A DNA stretch of 64,000 bases from Bacteroides sp. (GCA_021202275.1 JAJQDI010000016.1:125148-189147); one strand, 5' to 3'. Numbered from the stretch's first letter, positions 18,611 through 28,055 are shown. Translations and numbers: made by a program. The notes: generated by a model from the letters alone, not told the origin.

Positions 18611-19861
18611 ATGATTCGGATCTTACATACCTCGGACTGGCACCTGGGACAGACATTTTTTGGTTACGAACGTGCGGAGGAGCACGAGCATTTTCTCGAC
18701 TGGCTGGCCGGATGCCTCCGGTCGGAACAGGTAGATGTGCTGGCCATTGCCGGCGATGTATACGATGTCTCTAACCCTTCCGCTGCCGCCCAGCGGATGT
18801 TCTATCGATTCATCAGTCGCGTTATCCGCGAAAACCCCACCCTGCAACTGGTGGTGATTGCCGGCAATCACGATTCCGCTGCCCGCCTGGAGGCCCCGCT
18901 GCCTCTGTTGCAGGAGATGCGTACCACCATCAAAGGAGTGGTGCGTAAAAAAGAGGGAGAGATCGACTACGAAGATATGATCGTGGAACTCCGCAACTGC
19001 TACGGAGAAACGGAGGTACTTTGCCTGGCCGTTCCCTTTCTGCGTCAGGGCGACTATCCGGCAGTAGAGACGGAAGGCAATCCCTATGCCGCGGGGGTGA
19101 AAGCGCTGTATAGTCATATGCTCCAACGGGCCATCCAACGCAAACAACCCGGACAGGCCATCATTGCCCTGGGGCATCTGCAGGCAACCGGATCGGAGAT
19201 CGCGGAGAAAGACCACAGCGAGCGCACCGTGATCGGAGGGCTCGAATGCGTTTCTCCCGAAGCCTTTCCTCCGTCCATTGTATACACGGCTCTGGGGCAT
19301 ATCCATAAGTCGCAACGGGTATCCGGATGCGAAAATATCCGCTACGCGGGAAGTCCGCTGCCCATGTCCTTCGCAGAGCGCAACTACCGCCACGGGGCTG
19401 TATTGGTCACCATCGACCGGGGCGAACTGCTCTCCATAGAGCGGAAAGAATATCTGCCGTTGGTAGGGTTGCTCAGTGTTCCGTCTGGAAAAGCCGATGT
19501 ACCTGAGGAGGTACTGGCCCAGCTTCACGCATTGGACATACAACCCGATCCGGCCCCTTACCTGGAGGTGAAGATCCTGCTCAGCGAGCCGGAACCGATG
19601 CTCAAACAGCGCATCGAAGAGGCAGTGGCGGATAAGAATGTGCGCCTGGCGCGTATCGTGCCGATGTACCACCAGGCGGTGCGCCGGGAGATGCAGGAAG
19701 AGCAGACCATCAGCCTGGGATTGCAGCAGATGTCTCCTCTGGAGATTGCCCGGCTGGCTTTTGAGAGAAACTACAACGACGATATGCCGGAAGAGTTGAC
19801 CCACCTGTTTCAGGAGGTCTGCTCCACGGTGATAACCGCCGAACCGGGTGTTTCCCGGTAA
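18611..19861 (+). CDS. sbcD: Exonuclease subunit SbcD
   Basis: Mre11-like nuclease subunit of the SbcCD complex, which opens and trims DNA hairpins and processes double-strand breaks. The 416-residue protein has all the phosphoesterase motifs: TSDWHLGQ (about 7-14), AGDVYDVSNPS, VIAGNHDSAARL, IALGHLQATG and ALGHIHKSQ. Partner sbcC follows after 59 bp. SbcCD is relevant here because the region holds many long palindromes that such a nuclease would recognise. Confidence 0.96.
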   Translation: MIRILHTSDWHLGQTFFGYERAEEHEHFLDWLAGCLRSEQVDVLAIAGDVYDVSNPSAAAQRMFYRFISRVIRENPTLQLVVIAGNHDSAARLEAPLPLLQEMRTTIKGVVRKKEGEIDYEDMIVELRNCYGETEVLCLAVPFLRQGDYPAVETEGNPYAAGVKALYSHMLQRAIQRKQPGQAIIALGHLQATGSEIAEKDHSERTVIGGLECVSPEAFPPSIVYTALGHIHKSQRVSGCENIRYAGSPLPMSFAERNYRHGAVLVTIDRGELLSIERKEYLPLVGLLSVPSGKADVPEEVLAQLHALDIQPDPAPYLEVKILLSEPEPMLKQRIEEAVADKNVRLARIVPMYHQAVRREMQEEQTISLGLQQMSPLEIARLAFERNYNDDMPEELTHLFQEVCSTVITAEPGVSR

Positions 19862-19920
19862 TAGATCCGGCTGCATATTACCTTATATAAACCGATGATC
19901 ACCCTCCGAAAAACTACTTC

Positions 19921-22900
19921 ATGAAGATACTTGCCATCCGACTCAAAAACCTCGCCTCCATCGAAGGAGAATTTGAGATTGATTTCACTGCCGGGCCCCT
20001 TCACTCCGCAGGCATCTTTGCCATATCCGGTGCTACAGGTGCGGGGAAGTCTACCCTGCTCGATGCACTCTGCCTGGCACTGTACGACCGTGCCCCCCGT
20101 TTTGCCACCGGCGGAGAGAATCTCATGCTCAGGGATGTGGGAGACAACCAGATCAACCAGTCTGATGTAAAGAATATCCTGCGCAGAGGCACAGGAGAGG
20201 GATATGCCGAGGTCGACTTCCGGGGAGTAGCGGGAGAGAGACACCGTTCGCGCTGGTCGGTACGCCGTTCGCGTGGCAAACCCACCGGTTCGTTGCGGCC
20301 GCAGGAACTGAAGGTGGTCAACCTGGAGACAGAGACGGAATTGCAGGGTACTAAAACCGAACTGCTCGCGCAGCTGGTCCGCCTGACGGGGCTTACCTAT
20401 GAACAGTTTACCCGCACGGTATTGCTGGCACAGAACGACTTTGCTACTTTCCTCAAATCCCGTGAGTCGGCCAAAGCCGAATTGCTGGAGAAACTGACGG
20501 GCACGGAGATCTACTCGGCCATCTCCCGGGAGATCTACCAGCGCAGTAAGGAGGCCGATGAAGAGTTGCAGCATCTCAGAGAGGGACTCCGGCTGATCGA
20601 GATATTGCCCGAAGAGGAGATTACCCGGCTCAGGCAGGAGCAGGAGGCAGGGAAGAAAACATGTGCGGAGATACGCAGTGTATTGGAACGGTGGAAAGAA
20701 CACCTCAAAGACCTGCGTCTCCTTAAAGAGCAGACGGAGATAAGGGCTTTACGGAAGAGAAATGAAGCAGAGGAGCAGGAGCGTTTGCAGAAAATACAGG
20801 GAGAGCTACAGGTGCATGAAGAGGGTATGCAACGTTTCCGGGAGCAGTGCGCGGCCCTAGAACCGGATCTGCGCAAGGCCCGCGAACTGGATGCGCGTCT
20901 GGGAGAACTGAAGAAAAACCATACGGAGGCCGGGCGTGCCTGGAAAGAGGCCAACACACAGAAAGAGGAACAGGAAAAACAGCTTGCCGGAAAGAGACAG
21001 CAGACGTTACAATATGTCCGTTCGCTGACTATCTGTCGGGAAGAAGGCTGGCTGGCTAAGTACGAAGCCTGCCGGAAGGAGGCAGCACCACAGTCAGAGG
21101 TTATGGCTTCTTTGTTCGATCTGCCTGTGGCGGTGGAGCAGGTATCGGATCTGACTCCGCTTCCGGAAGATGCCCCTGTGGTACAGCAATTGACTCAGCT
21201 GGAAGAGTTGTGCCGCAGGTACCAGGTGTTGCTTGCGCACCTGCTTCAACGCAACGAACAGCAAATGGAGCAGCTCAATGCGTTTGGCATTCAACAGTTG
21301 GGAGAGGAGCAGACCCGTTGGAACCGGGAGTTACATCGCTTGCAGGAGGGGCGACAACGGTCTTTGCAATGGCTTCGTGCCGAGGAGGAGGTGAAGCGCA
21401 TCACTGCCGGGCACACGGAGTTGCAACAACGGCTGGCTGCGGTGGAGAAGGAATCCGGCGAAGCCGGGCGTTTGCTCCAGACACAGGTGGCCCGTCTGGA
21501 AGCTGTACAGCGTATCTATGACAATGCCCGTCTTTCCATCAGTGAGAATGTACAGGCGTTGCGCGGCAATCTCCGTCAGGAAGAGCCTTGCCCCGTATGT
21601 GGAAGTACTGCACATCCCTACCGGAGCGGCGAACAGCAGGTAGAGCGGATGTTCGGACAGATAGAGACGGAATACAAGCAGGCGGTGGAAGCGCATCGCC
21701 AGGCGCAGGAGCGGGTAGTGGCTTTCCGGCAGGATATACTGAACCTGGGCCAACAGCTCAGACAGACGACTGTTCAGCTTTCCGAAAGGCAGGAGGAGGC
21801 GCGGCGGCTGACTCCCGCCCGGGAGGAGGAACGCGCTACCGACTATTACGACCGGTTGCTGGCAGAGGCCAGTGCCCAACTGGAACAGATTGCCGCGCGA
21901 CTCACAGCCTATCAGCAACTGTACGAAGAGTGGAAACGACAGGATACGGAGGTGAAGCAACTGCGCGCTGTCTGCGAACGGCTGCAACAGGGGATTTCGC
22001 AGTGTCAGTTGCTGGTGCAACAGGTGGAGACAGACCGGGAGCGACTGTCGCTTACCGTGGCCCACGAGAGAACCCTGAAAGAGCGGCTGGTACGGGCTAC
22101 GGAGGAGTTGGAAGAACTGGCCGCCCAACGGGCCGCGCTCCTGAAGGGGAAGACCGCCGACGAAGCCGAAGCGGCTATCCGGAAGCATGAAGCCCAGTTG
22201 AATGAATTGTGGGAGTCGATGAAGAAAGACCGGGAACAGATCCGGGGCAGGCTGTTGGGCTTGCAGGGGGAACTGCGTCAGATAGAGGTCTCTGTTCAGG
22301 AACTGGACCGGCGTTGCCGCGGTGCCGGGGTACCTGCCGCTTTGCCGGAAGCCATCCGGGAGCAGGAGACGCTTCTGTCGGATACGGAACGCGTGCTGTC
22401 TGTCACGGATGCCCGCCTGCTTCAGCAGGAACACAACCGTGTGCGGTTGCGACAGGCGGAGGTTCAACTCAAAGAGAAAGAGCAAACTGCGGAGAAATGG
22501 AAAAAACTGAATCTCCTGTTTGGCAGTGCCGACGGACGTAAGTTCAAGATCATTGCCCAGAGCTATACATTGAATGTCTTGCTGTTGCATGCCAACAAGC
22601 ATCTCAGCTACCTGTCGCGCCGCTACCGGTTGCAACAGGTGCCGGGCACCCTTGCCCTGCAGGTGGTCGACAGGGATATGTGTGACGAGGTGCGTACGGT
22701 CTATTCTCTTTCCGGCGGAGAGTCTTTCTTGATCTCCCTGGCCCTGGCCCTGGGGCTCTCTTCGCTGTCGAGCAACAACCTGAAGGTTGAATCTCTGTTT
22801 ATCGACGAAGGCTTCGGCTCTCTGGATGCCGACAGCCTGCGTACGGCGATGGAGGCTCTGGAGCAGTTGCAGATGCAGGGACGTAAAATCGGGGTGATCT

Positions 22901-22989
22901 CGCACGTACAGGAAATGAGCGAACGCATTGCCGTACAGATACAACTTCACAAGGCGGTGAATGGGAAAAGCCGGATTAAAATCAAGTGA
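19921..22989 (+). CDS. sbcC: Exonuclease subunit SbcC (Rad50-like ATPase)
   Basis: SMC-like ATPase subunit of SbcCD, 1022 residues. The N-terminal Walker A SGATGAGKSTLLDALCLAL (about 38-56) and the C-terminal signature YSLSGGESFLISLALALGLS with Walker B SLFIDEGFGSLD (about 955-966) flank very long coiled coils. The zinc-hook motif CPVCGSTAHP (about 559-568) lies at the turn. The overlapping reading frames on the other strand are shadows of its GC-rich coiled coil. Confidence 0.96.
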   Translation: MKILAIRLKNLASIEGEFEIDFTAGPLHSAGIFAISGATGAGKSTLLDALCLALYDRAPRFATGGENLMLRDVGDNQINQSDVKNILRRGTGEGYAEVDFRGVAGERHRSRWSVRRSRGKPTGSLRPQELKVVNLETETELQGTKTELLAQLVRLTGLTYEQFTRTVLLAQNDFATFLKSRESAKAELLEKLTGTEIYSAISREIYQRSKEADEELQHLREGLRLIEILPEEEITRLRQEQEAGKKTCAEIRSVLERWKEHLKDLRLLKEQTEIRALRKRNEAEEQERLQKIQGELQVHEEGMQRFREQCAALEPDLRKARELDARLGELKKNHTEAGRAWKEANTQKEEQEKQLAGKRQQTLQYVRSLTICREEGWLAKYEACRKEAAPQSEVMASLFDLPVAVEQVSDLTPLPEDAPVVQQLTQLEELCRRYQVLLAHLLQRNEQQMEQLNAFGIQQLGEEQTRWNRELHRLQEGRQRSLQWLRAEEEVKRITAGHTELQQRLAAVEKESGEAGRLLQTQVARLEAVQRIYDNARLSISENVQALRGNLRQEEPCPVCGSTAHPYRSGEQQVERMFGQIETEYKQAVEAHRQAQERVVAFRQDILNLGQQLRQTTVQLSERQEEARRLTPAREEERATDYYDRLLAEASAQLEQIAARLTAYQQLYEEWKRQDTEVKQLRAVCERLQQGISQCQLLVQQVETDRERLSLTVAHERTLKERLVRATEELEELAAQRAALLKGKTADEAEAAIRKHEAQLNELWESMKKDREQIRGRLLGLQGELRQIEVSVQELDRRCRGAGVPAALPEAIREQETLLSDTERVLSVTDARLLQQEHNRVRLRQAEVQLKEKEQTAEKWKKLNLLFGSADGRKFKIIAQSYTLNVLLLHANKHLSYLSRRYRLQQVPGTLALQVVDRDMCDEVRTVYSLSGGESFLISLALALGLSSLSSNNLKVESLFIDEGFGSLDADSLRTAMEALEQLQMQGRKIGVISHVQEMSERIAVQIQLHKAVNGKSRIKIK

Positions 22990-23009
22990 TTTACGATTTA
23001 CGGATTTAC

Positions 23010-23494
23010 GATGTACGATTGAAATTACAATCTCCTGATAATCGAAAGCCTCTGCCTGTAGAGACGCAAAGAGATTTACGCTTGGAAATACAATTAACTT
23101 GATGTAGGCATCCTCTTGTAGAGACGTACGGCGTGCGTCTCCGCGGTGTACGTCCAACACAAAGATGTGCGTCTCTGCGGTCTACGTATCCGTTAAGGTA
23201 CATCTTTTCTATGTATACTGTCTCGTTGATGCGGTGTATATTCCCGAAAAATATATATTCCCATTCGGTATACATTCCCATTCGGTACGCTGAGACGCAC
23301 GCCGTGCGTCTCTAAGGTGGATTGGACATTGGGATGTATGTAATTTCAATCGTAAATCAGTACATACCTTTGTGTCGGTACAACAGGAATGTAATATGTA
23401 TAAAAATAGTAATTTCAATCGTCAATCGTCCAATGTTCTTTAATGTGAATAATCAAACAATGGTCATGCCCGAAGGGAGTAATGATAAATCCTT
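23010..23494. repeat. Long mosaic repeat, copy 3 (inverted mate of 26577-27168)
   Basis: Modules in order: GATGTACGATTGAAATTACA, a CTGATAATCG block, a TGTAGAGACGC partial end, the MITE-like core (about 23117-23323) and a tail with CAATCGTCAATCGTCCAATG and CCCGAAGGGAGTAA. The same modules occur in reverse order and orientation at 26577-27168, so the two copies form long inverted repeats around a 3.1-kb segment. Confidence 0.85.
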
Positions 23495-24664
23495 TCATTT
23501 TTTCTTTAGCGTAATCACCGTCACCTCCGGCCATGCACCGAAGCGGAAAGGCAGTCCTACAAATCCCAGTCCTACGCTCACATACAACCCGCGTTCGCCT
23601 TCCATGTACAAACCTCCCCATTCGGGGTAGAAGACGGATGAGAAAGAGTGATGGCCCCAGGCCAGTTGCATGGCATGTGTGTGTCCGGCCAGCATCAGGT
23701 CGATATTGGAATCGGGCAATACTTCGCTGCGCCAGTGGGTAGGGTTGTGGCTGATCAGGATGCGGAACATCCCCTGCGTGCCCTCCATGGCTTTAGGCAG
23801 ATCCGCATGTTGGGAGAAAGGAGGCTCTCCTTCGTTCTCTACCCCGATCAGGGCAATACTGTCGTTGTTGTGATGCAGGATCACGTGGCTGTTATTGAGC
23901 ATGGTCCATCCCATATCTGCCTCCCGTTGTTGCAGATCGAAGATATTCTCCGCTTGTTCTTCCAGACTGTCCCATTTATAATAAGGACCGTAGTCGTGAT
24001 TTCCCATCACCGAATAGATGCCGTCGCGTGCGTGCAGGGTGGCCAGTACCGGTTGAAAACCACTCAGTTCCGTAGCCCGGTGATTCACCAGGTCGCCCGC
24101 GAATACCATCAGATCTACCTGCTGCGCGTTGATCAGGTCCACCATCCGTTCTACGGCAGACAGGTTTCCCGCAAAGCTGCCGATGTGTATATCCGTCAAT
24201 AGCGCGATGCGGTATCCGTCGAATCCGTCCGGCAGGCGCGGAGAGTAGAACGTCTGCTCTTTGACGCGGAACCGGAATTTACCTACGGTAGCTCCGTAGA
24301 GTATCATTCCCGCTGTCAATAGTGCTCCCAGCAGACCGATACCTACAAAAGGAGCTTTGGGCCAGTGCAGGAAGTAATTGAAGGGAAGTCCCAGCAGCGA
24401 ACAGAGCATAAAGATCACCTTCGGGAAGGCAAAAATGAACACAGCCAGCATAAACCAGCCTACCGCCCGGGACTGCCGGTCTACCACGTCGCTGCCCGCC
24501 AGGAAGCATACATAGATCAGCCCCAACAGCAGTAGGGCACTCGGAATCCAGTAGCAGAGTTTCCACCCGGGAGAGATCATCAGTCGCACAATGAACATCC
24601 GATAGATATATACATCAGGGATAAGCATCAGCAGCGACAGGAAAATAAACATGCGTTGCATCAT
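23495..24664 (-). CDS. Membrane metallophosphoesterase (calcineurin-like)
   Basis: A 389-residue protein with four or so N-terminal hydrophobic segments (within 1-150) followed by a calcineurin-like phosphoesterase domain: LLTDIHIGSF (about 166-175), FAGDLVNHR, VMGNHDYGPY and LAGHTHAMQL. This architecture (YaeI/YkuE-like) fits a membrane-bound phosphoesterase facing the periplasm or cytoplasm. Related enzymes hydrolyse UDP-diacylglucosamine (LpxG/H-like) or other phosphodiesters; the substrate cannot be told here. Confidence 0.88.
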   Translation of the reverse strand: MMQRMFIFLSLLMLIPDVYIYRMFIVRLMISPGWKLCYWIPSALLLLGLIYVCFLAGSDVVDRQSRAVGWFMLAVFIFAFPKVIFMLCSLLGLPFNYFLHWPKAPFVGIGLLGALLTAGMILYGATVGKFRFRVKEQTFYSPRLPDGFDGYRIALLTDIHIGSFAGNLSAVERMVDLINAQQVDLMVFAGDLVNHRATELSGFQPVLATLHARDGIYSVMGNHDYGPYYKWDSLEEQAENIFDLQQREADMGWTMLNNSHVILHHNNDSIALIGVENEGEPPFSQHADLPKAMEGTQGMFRILISHNPTHWRSEVLPDSNIDLMLAGHTHAMQLAWGHHSFSSVFYPEWGGLYMEGERGLYVSVGLGFVGLPFRFGAWPEVTVITLKKK

Positions 24665-24844
24665 GAGTAGGATCGTTTTTTTTCATACAAAAATCTCCCC
24701 CGCTGTCCAGCGGAGAAGATTTTTCTGTTAGAGAGAATTTAAAAAATAGGGTTTAAGTAAATATGAATGAAATTTCTCCATAAATATACAAAACTTGGAT
24801 GTAAAGCCTGCGGAGATACATTCGGTTTTTAACAGGCTAAACAG

Positions 24845-25438
24845 TTATTTATCATTAATTTCGTTAATCTCACGTATTTCGTCCAGGTTCTTTTTGATTT
24901 CCCGGATGCGGTTGAGCAGGAATTTGCGATGTAACCAGAAGCTGAAGCCGATGGCTGATATCCAGATCACAAAGAACACGATGAGCATTCCTATGCTTTC
25001 TTCCCAGACATGGCGGGAGATAAACTGCCCGGCCGCCACGCACAGCAGAAGAGGTACAGCAGCAAACTGTTCCCGGATGGCCCAGGTATGCAGGCGATTG
25101 ACGCGGGTCACTACTTCTACCAGCGACATTTCCTCTATGCGGGTCTGGCGTAGGTAACGAAGGGTATAGAGATCCCAGCCAATAGCCGGTATAGCGATTA
25201 TAATAACAATTACATAGTGCAGATTGTTTGTCAAACCGGTATAAAAAATTCCTATTATCACCAACAAAACCAGGAGAGCAGTCAGAAGAATCATTTTACG
25301 CGAAAGTGCCACAAACGCCCGTATCTTACCGGATGCATGGCTCATGAGCCCCCGTATCTCCTCTTCCCGCACCAGTTCCTTGTCTTCCAGATGCTCATCC
25401 AGTTTGCGCCAGGATTGTTTCAGTTCATCCAGTTCCAT
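24845..25438 (-). CDS. Four-helix membrane protein downstream of a sigma factor
   Basis: A 197-residue protein with no family I can name. An acidic cytoplasmic N-terminus (MELDELKQSWRKLDEHLED ... REEEIRGLM) precedes two adjacent transmembrane helices (about 48-90) and two more near 130-170; it ends in a charged tail. It starts 3 bp after the stop of the sigma factor gene, so the two are translationally linked. A membrane partner with a soluble N-terminus directly behind an ECF sigma gene suggests an anti-sigma-like role. This is inference from position only. Confidence 0.75.
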   Translation of the reverse strand: MELDELKQSWRKLDEHLEDKELVREEEIRGLMSHASGKIRAFVALSRKMILLTALLVLLVIIGIFYTGLTNNLHYVIVIIIAIPAIGWDLYTLRYLRQTRIEEMSLVEVVTRVNRLHTWAIREQFAAVPLLLCVAAGQFISRHVWEESIGMLIVFFVIWISAIGFSFWLHRKFLLNRIREIKKNLDEIREINEINDK

Positions 25439-25441
25439 ATC

Positions 25442-25939
25442 TTATTCCTCCTTTTTCATGTTACGTAATTTCTGTTTGATGCGGTTGAGCTTGGTGGCCA
25501 CGTTGGTCACGGTCAGCCCGGTGATCTCTGCTATCTCTTCGTAGCTTTTCTCTTCCAGGTAGAGCAGAATGATAGACTTGTCCAGATGCCCCAGCTGATT
25601 GATGAGCCTGTAGAGTTCGCGAAGCATGATCTGTAGTTCATCGTCTTCCGCCACCCGGTCTGTGTCCCAGGTAAGCGTCACCAGTTCCGGCACATTCTTC
25701 TCCTTGCACATGAAGCTGATGCAGGTATTCAACGCGATCCTGTAGATCCAGGTAGAGATCTTGCATTCTCCGCGGAATTTCGGAAAAGCTTTCCACAGAT
25801 TGATCACTACCTCCTGATACAGGTCGTTCAGGGAAGCATTGCGGGTGGTATACAGGTAGCAGACCTTATAGATCACCTTGTCGTACGCGCGGACAACCGC
25901 GAGGAACTCCTTTTCTATATGTTCGTGTGGAGATTGCAT
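25442..25939 (-). CDS. ECF-type RNA polymerase sigma factor
   Basis: A 165-residue sigma-70 family protein. Region 2 reads NDLYQEVVINLWKAFPKFR followed by STWIYRIALNTCISF. Region 4 reads YLEEKSYEEIAEITGLTVTN and VATKLNRIKQKLRNMKKEE, a typical helix-turn-helix. The start at 25939 (ATG, MQSPHEH) is preferred over an upstream TTG at 25978 that would overlap promoter-like sequence. It is co-transcribed with the 4-TM protein at 24845, a possible regulator. Confidence 0.9.
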   Translation of the reverse strand: MQSPHEHIEKEFLAVVRAYDKVIYKVCYLYTTRNASLNDLYQEVVINLWKAFPKFRGECKISTWIYRIALNTCISFMCKEKNVPELVTLTWDTDRVAEDDELQIMLRELYRLINQLGHLDKSIILLYLEEKSYEEIAEITGLTVTNVATKLNRIKQKLRNMKKEE

Positions 25940-26052
25940 CACATCCTGTTTCTCGTTACAGTTAGTCGGGCAAAGCAAATAAAAATCACACAGGCCCGAA
26001 ATTTTTTCTAAAGAAAAGAATAAAAATCCCGTCCGGACGTGTACAGGCCGCT

Positions 26053-26213
26053 AAAAAAAATGCCTCGTATCACTACGAGGCATTCTGCATAATAAATACT
26101 GTTCTTAAATTAACATTGTGTATGGGGGAACGATGCTATTGTTCTCCAACAATTATTGATTTGTTGAAGTCCTTTGGTCTGCATCACGCAGCCCTCATGG
26201 ATGATAATTATTT
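26053..26213 (-). ncRNA. Candidate small RNA with promoter and terminator
   Basis: On the minus strand TAAGTTTG (26227-26220) is a good -7 box. About 130 nt downstream comes a perfect terminator hairpin AATGCCTCGTA / TACGAGGCATT (26084-26059) followed by eight Ts. No open frame fits between. An internal hairpin GGGCTGCGTGATGCAGACC is visible. The layout is that of an independent ~155-nt sRNA. A 6S-like RNA is one possibility, as both ends can pair (TAAATA with TATTTA), but I cannot confirm the family. Confidence 0.55.
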
Positions 26214-26219
26214 ACACTG

Positions 26220-26227
26220 CAAACTTA
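26220..26227 (-). promoter_or_regulatory. -7 box of the candidate small RNA
   Basis: TAAGTTTG on the minus strand. A TTG 15 bp further upstream (26245-26243) is a weak -33 candidate. Confidence 0.45.
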
Positions 26228-26576
26228 CGAAAAAAATATATACAACGGTGAAGAAAAGGGAGATATTTAAAATAATTTTTCTAAATTAATGTTTTAAATG
26301 CTTTAAAATTGCACAAAGTGTGAACAAAAACTGAAGTTTCATACAGTCTGGTGGAGGTTTGGGTAGAGAATTGTTGGAGGTCCCGGTAGGTTGTAAACAG
26401 GAAAAAAGAGTCATTTATCCGTCAGAAGATAAAAGAGTTCCGATTATATTTTCTAACAATGCCCGAGTCCGGGACTGTATCTTATCTGTTTTCCATCTGC
26501 GTAAAGATGCCGGACAGCAGGCACAGACCCGAATGTGTTATTTTACAGGGAGCATTTTTAGTAGATATAAGTTAAA

Positions 26577-27168
26577 GGATTTACGATTACTCCCTTCGGT
26601 CATGACCATTGTTTGATTATTCACATTAAAGAACGTTGGACGATTGACGATTGAAATTACATACATCCCAATGTCCAATCCACCGTAGAGACGCACGGCG
26701 TGCGTCTCGGCGTACCGAATGGGAATATATATTTTTCGGGAATATACACCGCATCAACGAGACAGTATACATAGAAAAGATGTACCTTAACGGATACGTA
26801 GACCGCAGAGACGCACATCTTTGTGTTGGACGTACACCGCGGAGACGCACGCCGTGTACTAGTGTCCGGTAAAATAATTTAAGATTCCTATAACTATCAA
26901 AATGATCTTTCAGAGATCATCCTTCAGTCAAATCCCGGAGGGTTTTCAGAGTGAAGAGGTGTCATTCTGATAGCCTGTAGAAATGTAACAGTTTGAAAAC
27001 CTCCGAGTGAAAAAATGGCTGTAAACAATTGATATATCAGTAGTTACAGCGAATGTTAACGATTTATTCCGGACACTAGTGCACGCCGTGCGTCTCTACA
27101 GGTAGATGCTATCGATTATCAGGAGATTGTAATTCCAATCGTACATCGTACATCCGTACATCGTAAAT
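26577..27168. repeat. Long mosaic repeat, copy 4, interrupted (inverted mate of 23010-23494)
   Basis: Reads as the near-exact reverse complement of copy 3: TTACTCCCTTCGG tail, GGACGATTGACGATTG, the MITE-like core with its right end split at 26857, and then GATTATCAGGAGATTGTAA up to 27168. The split is caused by the 26858-27080 element. The unannotated stretch 26228-26576 before it holds no gene I can support. Confidence 0.85.
26858..27080. mobile_element. Non-autonomous inverted-repeat element (MITE) inserted in the repeat
   Basis: A ~223-bp element with ends ACTAGTGTCCGG and CCGGACACTAGT (12-bp perfect terminal inverted repeats, imperfectly longer). It is flanked by a 10-bp duplication GCACGCCGTG at 26847-26856 and 27081-27090. 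Removing it and one duplicate restores the repeat end seen elsewhere. It has no transposase ORF, so it would be mobilised in trans by an IS with matching ends. Confidence 0.8.
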
Positions 27169-28055
27169 CAACTCAGGTTTGCCGTCAGGAACTTCCGCAA
27201 CTGTTCCGCCGGAATACCTCTCCGGCGCGCGTAGTCCTGAAACTGATCTTCTCCTATTTTCCCCACGGAAAAGTAGCGGGCCGCGGGGTGGGCAAACATC
27301 AGTCCGCATACCGAAGCATGCGGGTGCATGGCTCCGTTGTCTGTCAGGGTGATGCCGATCTGTTTCATATCCAGCAATTGATCCAGGAGGAAGTTGACCG
27401 ACTGGTCCGGCAGCGAAGGATATCCCACCGCCGGGCGTATGCCCTGGAAATTCTCCGCCAGCAGATCTGCCAGGGGCAGATCTTCCCGGGGAGCATATCC
27501 CCAGGCCTCTTTGCGTACATACTCGTGCATCTTTTCCGTGGCGGCCTCTGCCAGCCTGTCGGCCAATGTCTGCACCAGTAAGTGTTTATAAGGATCATTG
27601 GTATAGATCTCTTCCAGGGCCATGTCTACACTCGAGGCAAAGGCCCCTACGGTATCCGGGATGCCCGAAGCGAGCGGACGCACAAAGTCGCTCAGGCAAA
27701 GATAAGGTTCGCCCTCCTTGCGGACCGTCTGTTGCCGGAGTAAGGGCAGGCGTATGCCGTCGAGCAGCAGATCGTCTCCATCCACCTGCGCCCTGCACAG
27801 GCGGAACAGGCTACGCACCCGGAAATCGCCGTCGAGCCGGTCCAGCATCCGGTGCGCCTCTTTGTACAATTGCATCGCCTCCGCCGCTTTGGGGCGGTCT
27901 TCCTCCGGAAACGCTGCCAGCCACGAAGCCCGGCAGCCGTCGCAACCGTGTATCTGGCTGATGCCCGCGAAGCGGGCCTGGAATCCCCAGGCATGGAAAA
28001 AATAGATCCAGTTGATGTACGGACTGATATCGTGTATATGGTAAGTCAACAGCAT
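27168..28055 (-). CDS. Stand-alone methionine synthase activation (AdoMet-binding) domain
   Basis: A 295-residue protein matching the C-terminal reactivation domain of cobalamin-dependent methionine synthase (MetH). Signatures are TNDPYKHLLVQTLADRLAEA with ATEKMHEYVRKEAWGYA, GIRPAVGYPSLPDQS, TDNGAMHPHASVCGLMFAHP and YFSVGKIGEDQFQDYARRRG. In E. coli this domain uses AdoMet to remethylate oxidised cob(II)alamin. Here it is a separate gene without the catalytic domains, so it presumably works in trans on a MetH encoded elsewhere. The N-terminal ~75 residues are less conserved. Confidence 0.88.
   Translation of the reverse strand: MLLTYHIHDISPYINWIYFFHAWGFQARFAGISQIHGCDGCRASWLAAFPEEDRPKAAEAMQLYKEAHRMLDRLDGDFRVRSLFRLCRAQVDGDDLLLDGIRLPLLRQQTVRKEGEPYLCLSDFVRPLASGIPDTVGAFASSVDMALEEIYTNDPYKHLLVQTLADRLAEAATEKMHEYVRKEAWGYAPREDLPLADLLAENFQGIRPAVGYPSLPDQSVNFLLDQLLDMKQIGITLTDNGAMHPHASVCGLMFAHPAARYFSVGKIGEDQFQDYARRRGIPAEQLRKFLTANLS

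Noticed and set aside
26651..26872. Short open frames inside the dispersed repeats (also at 9158, 23133, 30196 and elsewhere)
   Set aside because: They recur only because the repeat recurs; their peptides have odd composition and are interrupted differently in each copy.
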